DNA of 64,000 nucleotides. Source: Psilocybe azurescens (lineage: Eukaryota > Basidiomycota > Agaricomycetes > Agaricales > Agrocybaceae). Location of the stretch: the NCBI GenBank assembly GCA_023853785.1, contig JAJIRX010000920.1:186001-250000 (forward strand). The letters run 5' to 3'. How positions within the stretch are numbered: the stretch's first letter is position 1; each line of letters starts with the position of its first letter. The translations under genes were made by a program, and so were the position numbers. Positions 22,431 through 33,586 of this stretch are shown one piece after another. A model generated the notes under the pieces. The model did no database searches. It saw nothing but the letters and a program-made list of their open reading frames with translations, and was not told the origin of the DNA.

Positions 22431-23582
22431 GGCTCTGTTCAGCAACAAGAATACGAGAGAATATATATTCTGATTTTGATGGCAGACATATTCTTTCCCA
22501 ATCAAGTAAGTCCAGCACGTGCAGCATTTTCTGCCACGCCCGTTTAATAGATTATCTGGACAATAAAGTCCTGTGCATGCAGAAACAACACAGAGACATT
22601 GTGTTTCATGTTGGAAGTCTTTTAAATCGTGAAATGGTCTCTGGTGGCAGTAAGGTGAACACATTTCTGATAAAATGGCCCAGATGACACTGCATCCAGA
22701 ACAAGTTGGAAATACCTATAATAAACTTATAGCCCTATAATTTTTCATCACAATATTATCTATCTACTTGAAATTGTTGCATTTGATCTCTGAAACTGCT
22801 CTCCAACATGCCTCACTAAAAGACCAGTGGAATACATGTACAAGAAGATTGCAGCTTGTTCATCAAGTTCTATATATTTAGAGTCTTCAAAACCACATAC
22901 AGTATGTAGTTCATGTACAAAAGCAATGAATACATGAGCTTGCACCCCCAGTTCTGTCTAAATCTAATCTGGATGACCCCAAATCAACTCTTTCACCTGG
23001 GCTTCACCTGACAATGAGGATGTATGATTGTCCTGTTTCCAGTAGAACAGAGAGGGATACAAGGTTGCTGCCACACCGATAACTTGTATCATGTAGGCAG
23101 CAATGGAAATAAGCTGCCTGCACTGCATATCGGGGGTTGGAAGCAGCATATTGTGGTGGAAAGTGCAAGAGATAAGGTAGAGGACATGTGCTTGTGTCTA
23201 CACCACGTGATTATTGCGTGACAAAATCACTGGAAAACATGTAAATCCCATGGGGCATACTCAAATCTTGGTTAAATAAAATTTTGGCTGCACCAAAAGT
23301 TGGTTTATTAAAATAAGAATGACTTGTTGGAAACAATTTTTGAAGAAATTATGTTAAAAAGTTGCCCCGCCGGAAATATGAAGTGACTTTGAAGCACAAG
23401 AGTAAGTCAACAGCATGGTCAGGTGTGGAAACAGCAGTGAGTCACACAGGAGGTCACATACATGTGATGTTGACAGTAGTGCATGTCCTCTACCTTATGA
23501 TAATTGCTACTACATGAATATGTCTGCCATCAAAATCAGAATATAGCCATATTCTCTCATATTCTCGTTGCCGAACAGAGCC
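22431..23582 (-). mobile_element. PIF/Harbinger element, truncated transposase
   Basis: Terminal inverted repeats GGCTCTGTTCAGCAACAAGA / GGCTCTGTTCGGCAACGAGA extend about 60 bp, to GATGGCAGACATATTC. TTA flanks both ends (22428-22430 and 23583-23585). Joining the flanks at one TTA restores the satellite phrase CCATTAGCAAATGC, so the borders are exact. TTA duplication and GGCTCTGTT ends fit PIF/Harbinger. At 1152 bp it is too short for a full element. Confidence 0.88.
22760..23149 (-). pseudogene. Harbinger transposase N-terminal fragment
   Basis: Minus strand frames read HTSSLSGEAQVKELIWGHPD, then after a short break ELGVQAHVFIAFVHELHTVC, then YIELDEQAAIFLYMYSTGLL and VRHVGEQFQRSNATIS. This matches the helix-turn-helix region that precedes the DDE nuclease in fungal Harbinger transposases as I know them. 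The DDE domain and the separate Myb-like ORF are absent, so it cannot make an active transposase. Confidence 0.75.
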
Positions 23583-23585
23583 TTA

Positions 23586-24142
23586 GCAAATGCTTGTACA
23601 TGATATCTGAAATAAGTGCTTATTAAACAGTGCCAGAAATTTACTGTGAGATGTGAGCTTCTAATTCTCAATGCTGAATTACTTCAACTTATGTGAGCAC
23701 TCCCAGAAAAACACTTGGGATACCTCTTTGAAGGCAAGTGTAAGTTACACATTACTCAGAATGTACTTTGAAAGGTGGGCAGCTTATTTTTGACACCAAA
23801 TCATTGCAGCCAATGCCAGCACATCCAAAACTGTGCTCAAGTCATCTCTCAGAAGGCAAGTATCCATTGGCAAGTGCTCAGTGCATGATATCTGAAATAA
23901 GTGTCTGTTAAACAGTGCTCAGAACTGACTTTGAGGTGTGAGCATCTAATTATCAACGCTGAATCACCTCTTAAAACACAAGCACTCTCAAAAAATGCTC
24001 AGATCACCTCTCTGAAGCCATGTGTGCATTATACAACGGTCATAAATAATTCTCTGAAGCAAGTATCTGCTACAAATTGCTTAAAACTCATTGTGAGAGG
24101 TGAGCAGCTAATTTTTGATACTGAATAACCCCCAGCTAATGC
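23586..24142 (+). repeat. satellite segment 3
   Basis: About three satellite units from the Harbinger border to element F. They carry the same ordered words as segment 1. The target duplication of F, GCTAATGC, is part of the satellite word CAACTAATGCCAGCAC. Confidence 0.75.
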
Positions 24143-24939
24143 GAGGTCTTTACACTCCCCACAGGTACTGATTGGAATTTTATATGGCAGTGTCCCTGCC
24201 AAACTAGCAGGAAAATGTCCAAATTTTTCTGACTGGATTCCGATCAGAACCACCAGTACCAACCGCTTCCACTGTTAACAAGTCCGACCAGAATCCGACT
24301 GGAATCCAAGTGGAATTCATCAAATTTAAAACCCAAATACACCCAATTCCAAGTGGAATCTGAGTGGTACCAAGCGGAACCACATTATGTCAGCATACTA
24401 TTTACAGCTCAGCAAATAATAACACAACAAGTATACATAGATCTCAACAGTTTGTGACAAATTTGGTATTGTTAGAATTGTAAAATTGAGGAGAATATGT
24501 TTATGTAATAGTTATATAAAATTAAAATTTTGCTGGTAAATAAATACCTATTTTTCATGTAAATCTGTGCTTATATAATCTAAATTTCTTGAATAAAATT
24601 AATCTTTGTACTCCATTAATTTCGAGGTCTTTACCCTCACCCAGGTATTCCATGTGGAGTTTGGTGACACTTTTTTTGCAGATATCCCAGCCATTTAGAG
24701 GTGGAGCCTCCACATGGAGTCCAGCTGGAATCCACTCATCCACCATGTGGACTCTATGTGGAACTTCATCTGAGTCTCACATCCTCCATATGGATTCCAT
24801 ATGGATTTGACTCAAGAAACATGTATATCAGCATTAATACACTATTTCAGGGTCAATTTCTAATGGACTCCAGGTGGAGGATGATCCCCAGATTTTATTT
24901 ATATTTTATTTATATTTTATTATAATGTAAAAAAAAAAA

Positions 24940-25015
24940 GCACCAACAGAAATTGAACTCGGGCATCTGAGAAGGCTGCACACTGACGTTAAACCAACTA
25001 AGCTATAGAGCCTTT
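24940..25015 (-). repeat. tRNA-like module in H
   Basis: Minus strand: A-box-like TAGCTTAGTTGGTTTAACG, B-box-like GAGTTCAATTTCTG, then an uninterrupted run of about 11 T at 24929-24939. This is the best-kept of the four modules. The 5' and 3' arms do not pair into an acceptor stem, so it is not called a tRNA. Confidence 0.6.
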
Positions 25016-25159
25016 GTAATTTATCAAATTTTGATGGGCTACATACCAATACAGCTATTTACTCGGCATTTCTCGGCAAGTGACAAATAACATCATGTAT
25101 GTGACTTATTGATGCCATGTCGGTCCGTTTATTATTCCACCACCCCACCTCTTCCTCCG

Positions 25160-25571
25160 TGTTACAACAAGTCTTTTTTCTTTTTTCTTTTCCTTTTCCT
25201 TTCCATCGATCATTCTACGAAACTCCATCATATCTCTGATGGACTTTCGACTCCACCTTTATGATACATCTTTGATGAACATTTGATTTGTTTCCTCTAT
25301 TCTTATATACATCTGCTGATGAACATTTGATCTCGTTTCAACTCGATCTGTTTCCACTATTCTTATATACATCTGTTGATGAACATTCAGTCTCGTTTCA
25401 ACTTGCTGTACAGTTCTTAGTATTTATACCAGGGAGGATCTACTATATTCTTTAGCTAGTTCTTGAGAATCCAACCTGCTTAACCTGCTCAACTCAAACT
25501 TGAACTTGTTCTTGTAAACAATTGGTGGTTAGATTACACACACTGTGTGATTCTAACTTGAGATTGTAACA
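25160..25571 (+). repeat. 5' LTR
   Basis: Starts TGTTACAACAAG and ends TTGTAACA. It has internal near-duplicate words (TGATGAACATT, ATTCTTATATACATCTG). Confidence 0.92.
25421..25428 (+). promoter_or_regulatory. TATA box of the LTR (TATTTATA)
   Basis: TATTTATA lies 33 nt upstream of the AGCTAGTTCTT segment that would be the transcript start under a self-priming model. The same box is in the 3' LTR near 31990. Confidence 0.6.
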
Positions 25572-25572
25572 A

Positions 25573-25583
25573 AAGAACTAGCT
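25573..25583 (+). other. primer binding site, apparent self-priming type
   Basis: AAGAACTAGCT, starting 2 nt after the LTR end, is the exact reverse complement of AGCTAGTTCTT at 25454-25464 in the LTR, where transcription should begin given the TATA box. An 11-nt match between transcript start and PBS is the arrangement known for Tf1-type self-primed retrotransposons. Bases on either side do not pair. Confidence 0.65.
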
Positions 25584-25701
25584 TCTCACTCTACCATACT
25601 GCTTCGTCCACAAGCAGTATCGGGAGCTTGAACCAGACACCACAACATCTCAAGGTGGAACCTTCTCCGTAAACTATGACACCGATGACAGTGGTGAACG
25701 A

Positions 25702-26760
25702 ATGCCTACATCAGACGTTCAGCCCACTACCCCAACTCCAAGACTATCGTCAGGGGAAGAATACTTCACTGACACCTCTGAACCCTCTGAACCCTCTGAA
25801 CCCTCTGAAATCTCTGAACTGAACGAAACACAAATGGTTGACCAACAAATGATCGACACCCCAAAGACGAGGGAACTCTCTCTTAGCAAACCTACACCCT
25901 TCAATGGTGAACAGTTTAAGAGCAAGAAATTCCTTCAAGAATGTATCCTCTATATGGGGATCAACAAAGACACCTACGACACCAAACCAAAACAGATTGC
26001 ATTCATTCTCTCTTACATGCAAGAAGGGAACGCAGTTGTTTGGAAACAACAATTCGTCCAGAACAAACTAAACCTCGACACGGGGACATTGACTTACCAA
26101 CATATATGGAATTCATCAACGAATTCCAGAAGGCATTCAAACCAGAAGAAAAGACATTGATGCATTAGACAAATTAAAAATGCTTCGACAAAAGAACCTG
26201 ACCACAGAACAACTAGTAACAAAGTTCAAACTACTGGTTGGAGAAGCAGGGATGTCTAATGACTCCGACACTGCGAACAAACTCCTGATTGAAATGTTCA
26301 AGGCAGTGCTAAACCCGGCGCTAGTACAGAAGATCATCATGTCCAAGAAGAAGCCCACCAAGATCAAAGAATGGTACAACAAAGCCATGACTTTCGATAG
26401 GAGCTATCAACTCACTATGGCGATTAAAGGCCCATCTCAATCAAACACGCAATTCATTCCCAGAGCTGTGCCAAGAAAAGACCCCTTTGCAATGGACGTC
26501 AATGTTATGACCACCGAAGAACGAACGAGCCTTATGAAAAGGGGGCTTGTTTCAGATGCAAACAAGCAGGACATCTCGCTGTAGATTGTCCTCAGAAGAA
26601 GAAGAACAACCTGTTCATACCGGAAGGAGTTGCCGAAGAAGAAATGGACACCCAAGGACCTTCATGCCCATATCCGGGAATTGAACATGGAGGAGAGAGA
26701 AGAACTGGCAAGTTTGGCGATGGGTAACCAAGAAGAGGAGAACAACACTGAGGATTTTTA
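25702..26760 (+). pseudogene. gag region with CCHC zinc knuckle
   Basis: Begins MPTSDVQPTTPTPRLSSGEE, with an SEPSEPSE repeat. The gag core includes LSLSKPTPFNGEQFKSKKFL and ILSYMQEGNAVVWKQQFV, then breaks by frameshift near 26085 and again near 26170 and 26540. The zinc knuckle CX2CX4HX4C (CFRCKQAGHLAVDC) lies at 26548-26589 in a shifted frame. Gag would coat the RNA genome and form the particle. At least three single-base shifts make it non-functional as it stands. Confidence 0.8.
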
Positions 26761-26839
26761 AAACAGAGAACCGAATTGACGTCTGTCTCTCCACGATTAG
26801 GCATCTATTCTGTATTTATGGCTATGCTCGAGAATAAAT

Positions 26840-29800
26840 CTATGCATTTACCGATTTCATTCTCTGCCATAAAAACAGAAAGCCACAAATCGTCAAAACC
26901 TCAGGTCTAATTGACTCTGGAGCTGGTGGAAAATTCATAGACCAAAACTACGCTAGGAAACTAGGACTCGAACAAAAAAAACCTGAAGAGGAGCCTCACA
27001 GTGTACAACGTGGACAGAACTCTCAACAAGAAAGGAATGATCTCTACCTTTGTAGAACTCAATCTCACTATCGGGAACAGAATGAACAAGGAAATTCTAT
27101 TTGTCTCTGGACTAGGACGACAAAAATTATTCTAGGACTACCTTGGCTTCAGAAACGAAACCCTGACATTGATTGGGAAACTGGAAAGGTTAAATGGAGG
27201 GTTTCCAAATATATCCGCACCACTACTATGAAAGAAGAACTGGAAGAAACTGAACCGATCATGAACACCACGGATGCCCCACTCGAAGACTTCAATGCTT
27301 TGGTAATAGATTTTATCAAAGCCAAAGACTCTGAAGAATTGGACCAGGCATGGATCAATGTGAAAACTACAGCTTCACAAACTCTGGCAATGGAACACGA
27401 AAACAGGACACCTGCTAAACCTTTGGAAGAACTTATTCCCCTGGACCTCCACGACTACCTTGGACTATTCGACAAAAGGCAGTGGACCGATTTCCCATTT
27501 CAAGACCCTGGGACCACAAAATTGAACTGAAGCCCAGATTCAAACCAAAACCATGCAAAGTCTACAGTCTCACCCTGGAAGAACAAATTGAACAGGACAA
27601 GTTTCTTAAGGAAATGCTGGACAAAGGATATATCATCAAATCGGAATCGGACATTGCATCGCCTTTTTTCTTTGTAGCCAAGAAAGATGGAAAACTATGA
27701 CCTTGTCAAGACTATCGATATCTAAATGAATGGACAGTAAAGAATGCCTACCCTTTGCAACAGATCCCTGATCTACTGGACAAACTCAAAGGAGCAAAAT
27801 GCTTTACCAAATTGGATGTCAGGCAAGGGTATAACAATGTTTGCATTTGAAAGGAAGATCAACAGAAAGCTGCCTTCAAAAAAAATCGAGGACTCTTTGA
27901 ACCCATGGTTATGTTCTTCAGATTATGCAATTCCCGGCCACTTTTCAATCCATGATGGATTTGCTATTCAAAGGAGAAATCTCTGGAGGATTTGTGATTA
28001 TCTATATGGACGACATCTTAATCTTTGCTGAAAATCAAGAAGATTTGGCAAAATACGAATGGATTGTCCTACAAAGGCTAAAAGATAACGACCTGTACCT
28101 CAAACCAGAGAAATGCATCTTCAGACAATGAAAAGTCGAATACCTGGGAATGATAATCAAAGAAGGAAAAATCTCCATGGACCAATCGAAACTGAAAGGA
28201 ATCTGAGACTGGCCTGCGTCTACCACAGTCAAGCAAGTCAGGGGATTCCTGGGATTTGGGAATTTCTATTGAAAATTCATCAGGAAGTTCTCTATGGTAG
28301 CACAACCCCTGAACGACCTCCTAAAAAGGACAAGAAATTCAAATGGACAGAAGCAGCTCAATGAGCATTTGACGAACTAAAACGACGATTCATGGAAGAA
28401 CCGGTTCTCTCAATGCCAGACCCGAACAAACCATTTCAAATTGAATGCGGCGGCCTCCAAATATGCATCTGGAGCTGTTCTGACTCAACTCAATGGAAAC
28501 GGCGAAAGACACCCATGTGCATTCATTTTGAAAACCTTCTCTGCAATGGAAAGAAACTACGAGATCTACGATTGAGAACTCCTGGCAATTGTACAAGCAT
28601 TACAGGAATGGAGGCACTACATCCAAGGATCCGAACATACAACAATCATTCATTCTGACCACAAGAACCTGACCTACTTTAGAAGCCCAAGAAATCTGAA
28701 CAGACGGCAAGCTCGATGGTCGTTATTCCTATCTGAATTCGATCTGAAACTGATCCACATGCCTGGGACAAAAATGATTCAATCTGACGCCCTATCAAGA
28801 AGACCAGATCTTATACCGGATGAAGACCACGATAACGAAGATGTGACCCTTTACCGGGAGGAACTTTTTGTCAATCTAATCGACACCGAACTACAACAGA
28901 AAATCATTGATTTGGAAGAATTTGACATGGATATTGCGGAAATCTTGAGGGCTCTACTACAAGAAGGACCATTGAACTTACGAGCCGACCTTGACGACTG
29001 GAAAACGGAGGAATTCAATGGAAAAAATGTCATTTTTATAAAAACAAAACATATATACCAAAGAACCAAAATCTATGCCAACAAGTGGTAAAATCCTTTC
29101 ACAATCTACTGTCAGCAGGACACCCCAGAGAACTCAAAACCTACAACACAGTAAAAGCACATTACTGGTGGCCAGGACTACGATCCTTCATAAAACAATA
29201 TGTCAAAGGCTGCAGAATCTGTCAGCAATTTAAGATTAACAGAAACCCCTCTCACCCATCTTTCATGCCAATTGCCGGACCAACTTCTATGCAACCATTT
29301 GCAAACTGTTCTATGGACTTTCTAACTGACTTACCACTGGTTAAGAACAGCGTGGGACAGATCGTGGATGCAATCATGGTCATGGTAGACCATGGGCTTA
29401 CTAAGGGGTGATTTTAATACCTTGCCGGAAGAAAGGGAAACTGGGAGAGGCACTCGACGCAGAAGGAGCAGCTCAACTCTTACTCGACAACCTTTTCAAA
29501 TGATTCGGACTCCCAGATAGTATCATCTCCGACCAAGATCCCCTATTCACTGCAAAAGTCTTTCAAGAACTCATGAAACTCTTGGGAATCAAGTCCAAAT
29601 TAACTATGGCTTATCATCCAATAGGAGACAGAACCACTGAATGATTCAATCAAGAAATAGAAGCCTATCTATCCATTTATTGCTTGTCACACCCAACTGA
29701 CTGGAACAAGTCAGTTGGAACATTGGAGTTCACTCACAACAATAGGAAACACTCTGAAAGGGCCAAAACCCCGTTCAAACTCACCTTGGGTTCATCTCTG

Positions 29801-30393
29801 TTACCCATTCCACTTGCATTCAAGAACACCAAAGCCCCATCGGTGGAGGAAAAGGTCAAGCACCTCCTAAAAGATCGGGAAGAAGCGTTAGCCGCCCACA
29901 AACTTGCAAGACAAAGGATAGCCGAACGACGAAAATCGAACTTCAAACTGTTCGAAAAGGAACGAAAGTTTGGCTAGACTCCTGCAACATCTCCACTAGA
30001 TATCACTCAAAGATGAAACCAAAACGAGAAGGCCCGTTCACGATCACAGAAGTCTTAGGACCTCTCATGTACAGACTCAAAATACCCAAGATATGGAAGA
30101 TCCACAATGTTTTCCATGCCACTCTACTCATGCCATATAACGAGACAGAAACATATGGACCAAACTTCCCTAGACCACCACCCAAGATCAAAAATCAGGA
30201 AGAACACTGGGAAGTTGAAACTATTCTGAATCACAGAAAGACGGGATGAAAACCCAAGAAAGGAAAGCAAAAATATCAGTATCTTATCAAATGGACCGGA
30301 TTCCCTATCTCCGAAGCAACGTGGGAAAAAGACGACACATTCGACAATAACAGTGAGATTCTTCAAGAGTACCACCGATTACACAAACTCTAA
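26840..30393 (+). pseudogene. pol region: PR, RT, RNase H, IN, chromodomain
   Basis: Protease active site LIDSGAGG at about 26907-26930. Reverse transcriptase spans about 27530-28330, with YMDD at 28003-28014. RNase H begins near 28440 (DASKYASGAV in a shifted frame) and ends before DALSRRP. Integrase has the zinc-binding H..H..C..C pattern at 29090-29235 (WWPGLRSFI, CRICQQFK), DFLTDLP and later FNQEIEAYL. The chromodomain at about 30265-30393 reads YLIKWTGFPISEATWE and runs to the stop TAA at 30391. In-frame TGA codons at 27698, 27848, 28129, 28204, 28270, 28362, 28573, 29642 and 30247 mostly fall where the family has Arg; one at 29501 falls at Trp. There are also a few frameshifts. Confidence 0.88.
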
Positions 30394-30410
30394 TTGCCAC
30401 TACCACCCTG

Positions 30411-31690
30411 ATGCCTTGCCTCCTCCGACGTATTGCTTCTTCCTTCACTCAAAACTCTGAAACAAACCAACTCGAAACCCCTATCTTTGATACCCCTTTG
30501 GCCGATCAGACCATGGAAGAGCTTGAGACGCTGCAAAGAGAAATTCTCATGACATACAACAAATCAATTGATCAGAAGGAGACAGCAAAACAGAACTACT
30601 GCCCAGCTGCTGCTAAATCTGCCCACCACAAGCCAGATCTCTACACCTCAAATTAAATCTGGTCGAATGAGAGCTCCATCGACACCTTCCACTGATTGCC
30701 AAAGTAGTTAAAAAGGCCAAGTCGTTCTACCTCTAAACCACACCTCCAACTACTAAAACAATGCAACATATCTTTTATTGATACTCCTGCCGCTTCTTCC
30801 TCTTCTACCCCTGCCAACTCCCACTTATGAGGCAAACGACCTGCCATGCCTCGTCATGCTCAAATGCTGTCAACCTTCAAAGTCCTTGACCTCTTCACCA
30901 ACGACGAGATGGCTCAGAAAATTTGCTCTTCCTTTGAAGACCCAGACATCGTCCTTGCCATCAACGAACTGGCAAAAGTCTCCAGAGCTCACCAACAAGA
31001 AGAACAAGAAATTTGTCTTGCCAGACACCAGTCTTGTGTTCGACAAACTATGACAACAATCCTACTGGATCAACTCCAATCGTGGGGATTTGAAAGGGAA
31101 CTCTATGACGTGTTGAAGGAAGTTTGTTGCAAATCACCCACAACATGAAAACCGTCCATATTCTCTCTCATTAGTACCCCATTACAGAACACTGTTCCTT
31201 CTCGTCCACTTCCTGCCTGTCCTCCCGCTTATCGTCGATCAGTACGATTTTCACCAATCATTGACAATTTGCCTTCACCGCAGATTTCGCCTTCTGCCTC
31301 AACTCCCTCAAGATCTCCCATTCCTACGCCAACACCTTGACGATCTCCAAAGACAATGACTCGTCAACGAAGCTTGTCCACTGCTTCATCTTCTACAACG
31401 AATTGCTCAACAAGCACAACATCGGTTACATGCTACAATGCGGCGAACCCAGACATATTCGCCCAAGATGCCCCAAGTTCAAATGCATCTACTGCTACCA
31501 ATACACACCCGGACATTCTTTCCGAGACTGTAGCTATAACCCAGAAAACGAGCAACACATTGACCCCTATTATGGAGGAATTGACAAGGATCTTCTTGAC
31601 AATGCCGGAATTGCCAACACCACAGGTGAACCATATGGAGACTATTGAAGCCACAGAAGTATTGGACTTCACTCCTTCTGAGGCATAAGG
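30411..31690 (+). pseudogene. extra region downstream of pol, zinc-knuckle-like
   Basis: 1.3 kb between the pol stop and the 3' LTR, in broken frames: 30411-30656 (MPCLLRRIASSFTQNSETNQ start), 30846-31148 (acidic helical, EMAQKICSSFEDPDIVLAIN) and 31337-31648. The last contains CGEPRHIRPRCPKFKCIYC and YTPGHSFRDC, which looks like a double zinc knuckle. Most Ty3/gypsy elements have no ORF here. Its role is unknown; it is not env-like (no signal peptide or membrane span seen). Confidence 0.55.
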
Positions 31691-31708
31691 AGTGTAGTAC
31701 AGGGGTAA

Positions 31709-32139
31709 TGTTATGACAAGTCTTTTTTCTTTTTATTTTCTCTTTTTCTTTTTCTTTTTCCTTTTCCTTTCCATCGATCATTCTACGAAACTCCATCATA
31801 TCTCTGATGGACTTTCGACTCCACCTTTATGATACATCTTTGATGAACATTTGATTTGTTTCCTCTATTCTTATATACATCTGCTGATGAACATTTGATC
31901 TCGTTTCAACTCGATCTGTTTCCACTATTCTTATATACATCTGTTGATGAACATTCAGTCTCGTTTCAACTTGCTGTACAGTTCTTAGTATTTATACCAG
32001 GGAGGATCTACTATATTCTTTAGCTAGTTCTTGAGAATCCAACCTGCTTAACCTGCTCAACTCAAACTTGAACTTGTTCTTGTAAACAATTGGTGGTTAG
32101 ATTACGCACACTGCATGATTCTAACTTGAGATTGTAACA
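31709..32139 (+). repeat. 3' LTR
   Basis: Starts TGTTATGACAAG and ends TTGTAACA, preceded by a short purine stretch (ACAGGGGTAA) as polypurine tract. It is longer than the 5' LTR by about 19 bp, mainly in a CTTTTT run; elsewhere only a few substitutions were seen. Confidence 0.92.
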
Positions 32140-32415
32140 CTCCGACCACCACCACCCTGCTGCCGCTGTCGTGCGTGCCCCCCACCTCGCTGTTGTCAGT
32201 CGGAGCCAGGCCCATGCCAACCCGACCCGACACACATTGCATCGTAACGAACCGAGACCGACGAAGAACAAATGGACACCTGCAAATGAAGGGAGGTGAG
32301 TATGGAACGAAGACGAACGAGGCAAGTGGAGAACGAGGAACGAGGCAAGGCGAATGCAGAACAAGGGGGGAACAAGGTGATGTGATGTGAACAAGGAACG
32401 AGGTTGCGACCCCAG

Positions 32416-33000
32416 GTAAGTCACAAATTCTGCATGCTGCTGCCATTAACCGCTCCCCCCCCCTCTTTTTTGTGTAGGCCGATGACAACAACAACAATGG
32501 GTACATACGGTACGTACAACAATGGGTACGACGGCACGCAGGACACATATGGACGACAACACCAACACATATGCAGACCATGACAATGACACATACAACG
32601 GCCCTGACAACAATGACAACAGCCACAACAACAACAACAACAATGTGTACGATGGCCATGACAACAACAACAACAATGCATACAATGGCCACGACAACGA
32701 TGACGATGATGCATACAACAGCCACGACAACAACAATGATGTATACAACGATGACGACGTGTATGACAGCCACAACAACAACAATGATGATGCGTATGAC
32801 AGCCACAATGACAACAACGTATATGACAGCCACAACAACAACAACAACAACAACGCGTATGACAGACACAGCAGACACGACAGCACAACATATGGACACG
32901 CTGGATGCATACAACAGCCACCACGACGTGTACGAAGGCCACTACAGCATGTACAACGGCCACCACAATGACAACAATGCATACAGCAGGGCTACGAGCA
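32416..33000 (+). repeat. minisatellite of H with intron-like segment
   Basis: GTAAGT at 32416 to GTGTAG at 32478 bounds an intron-like segment matching E1. Then come repeats of GACAACAACAACAATG and GGCCACGACAACG words. One plus frame (32522-32971) is open for 149 codons and reads as Asn/Asp/Tyr/Gly/His repeats such as NAYNGHDNDDDDAYNSHD. Whether it is translated is unknown; another plus frame is also open. Confidence 0.6.
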
Positions 33001-33121
33001 ACACAGCCATCCTCTCACCCCTTTTTTCTTTTTTCTTCTTTTTTCTTTTTTTTGGTTCGTTTTCTCTTTTTTTTTTTTTCATGTTCATGTGCTTCTATAT
33101 TTATTTGAACCAACTATGTAC

Positions 33122-33586
33122 TGTTACAATCTCAAGTTAGAATCACGCAGTGTGCATAATCTAACCACCAATCGTTTACAAGAACAAGTTCAAGTTCAGA
33201 GTAGAGCAGGTTAAGCAGGTTGGATTCTCAAGAACTAGCTAAAGAATACAATGGATCCTTCCTAGTATAAATACTATGAACTGTACAGCAAGTTGAAACA
33301 AGTTTGAATGTTCATCAGCAGATGTATATAAGAATAGAGGAAACAGATCAATCATTCATCAAAGATGTATCATAAAAGATGGAAGTGAAAGGAAACAGAT
33401 CAAAAGTTCATCAAAGATGTATCATAAAAGATGGAAGTGAAAGTCCATCAGAGATATGATGGAGTTTCATAGAATGATAGAAAACAAAGTTCATCAGAGC
33501 AGATGATGCTGTATCAATGATGTGAAGGATGACAAAAGAAAAGGAAAGAAAAGAGAAAGGGAAAAGAAAAAAGACTTGTTGTAACA
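33122..33586 (-). mobile_element. solo LTR, reverse orientation
   Basis: Starts TGTTACAATCTCAAG and ends CTTGTTGTAACA, that is, the reversed ends of the gypsy LTR. TGTAC flanks both sides (33117-33121 and 33587-33591). It is 465 bp, diverged from the LTRs at 25160 and 31709, with an internal near-duplication (33380-33450). Most likely it was left by recombination between the LTRs of a second element. Confidence 0.88.

Larger units (their letters stand above)
25160..32139 (+). mobile_element. Ty3/gypsy chromodomain retrotransposon (decayed)
   Basis: 6980 bp with LTRs at both ends and a CTCCG target duplication (25155-25159 and 32140-32144). Order: gag with zinc knuckle, protease, reverse transcriptase, RNase H, integrase, chromodomain, extra ORF region, 3' LTR. 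The order and the C-terminal chromodomain place it in the Ty3/gypsy chromoviruses. The reading frames have several single-base shifts and about ten in-frame TGA codons, yet the LTRs remain very similar (differences mostly in a pyrimidine run), so insertion looks fairly recent and decay fast. Confidence 0.92.

Noticed and set aside
24940..25015. A genuine tRNA gene
   Set aside because: A-box, B-box and T run are present, but the acceptor stem does not pair and the anticodon arm is not convincing. Called tRNA-like only.
27698..30249. Alternative genetic code with TGA as sense codon
   Set aside because: The NLR genes end at ordinary stops and have no internal TGA; TGA in pol falls mainly at Arg positions, which fits C-to-T decay of CGA.
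30411..31690. env-like gene of the retrotransposon
   Set aside because: No signal peptide, membrane span or glycoprotein features; zinc-knuckle pattern instead.
32102..32982. 270-codon Val/Ile-rich and 178-181-codon minus-strand frames over element H
   Set aside because: Antisense of the GACAACAAC minisatellite; it looks membrane-like only because GTTGTTGTT reads as Val or Leu runs.
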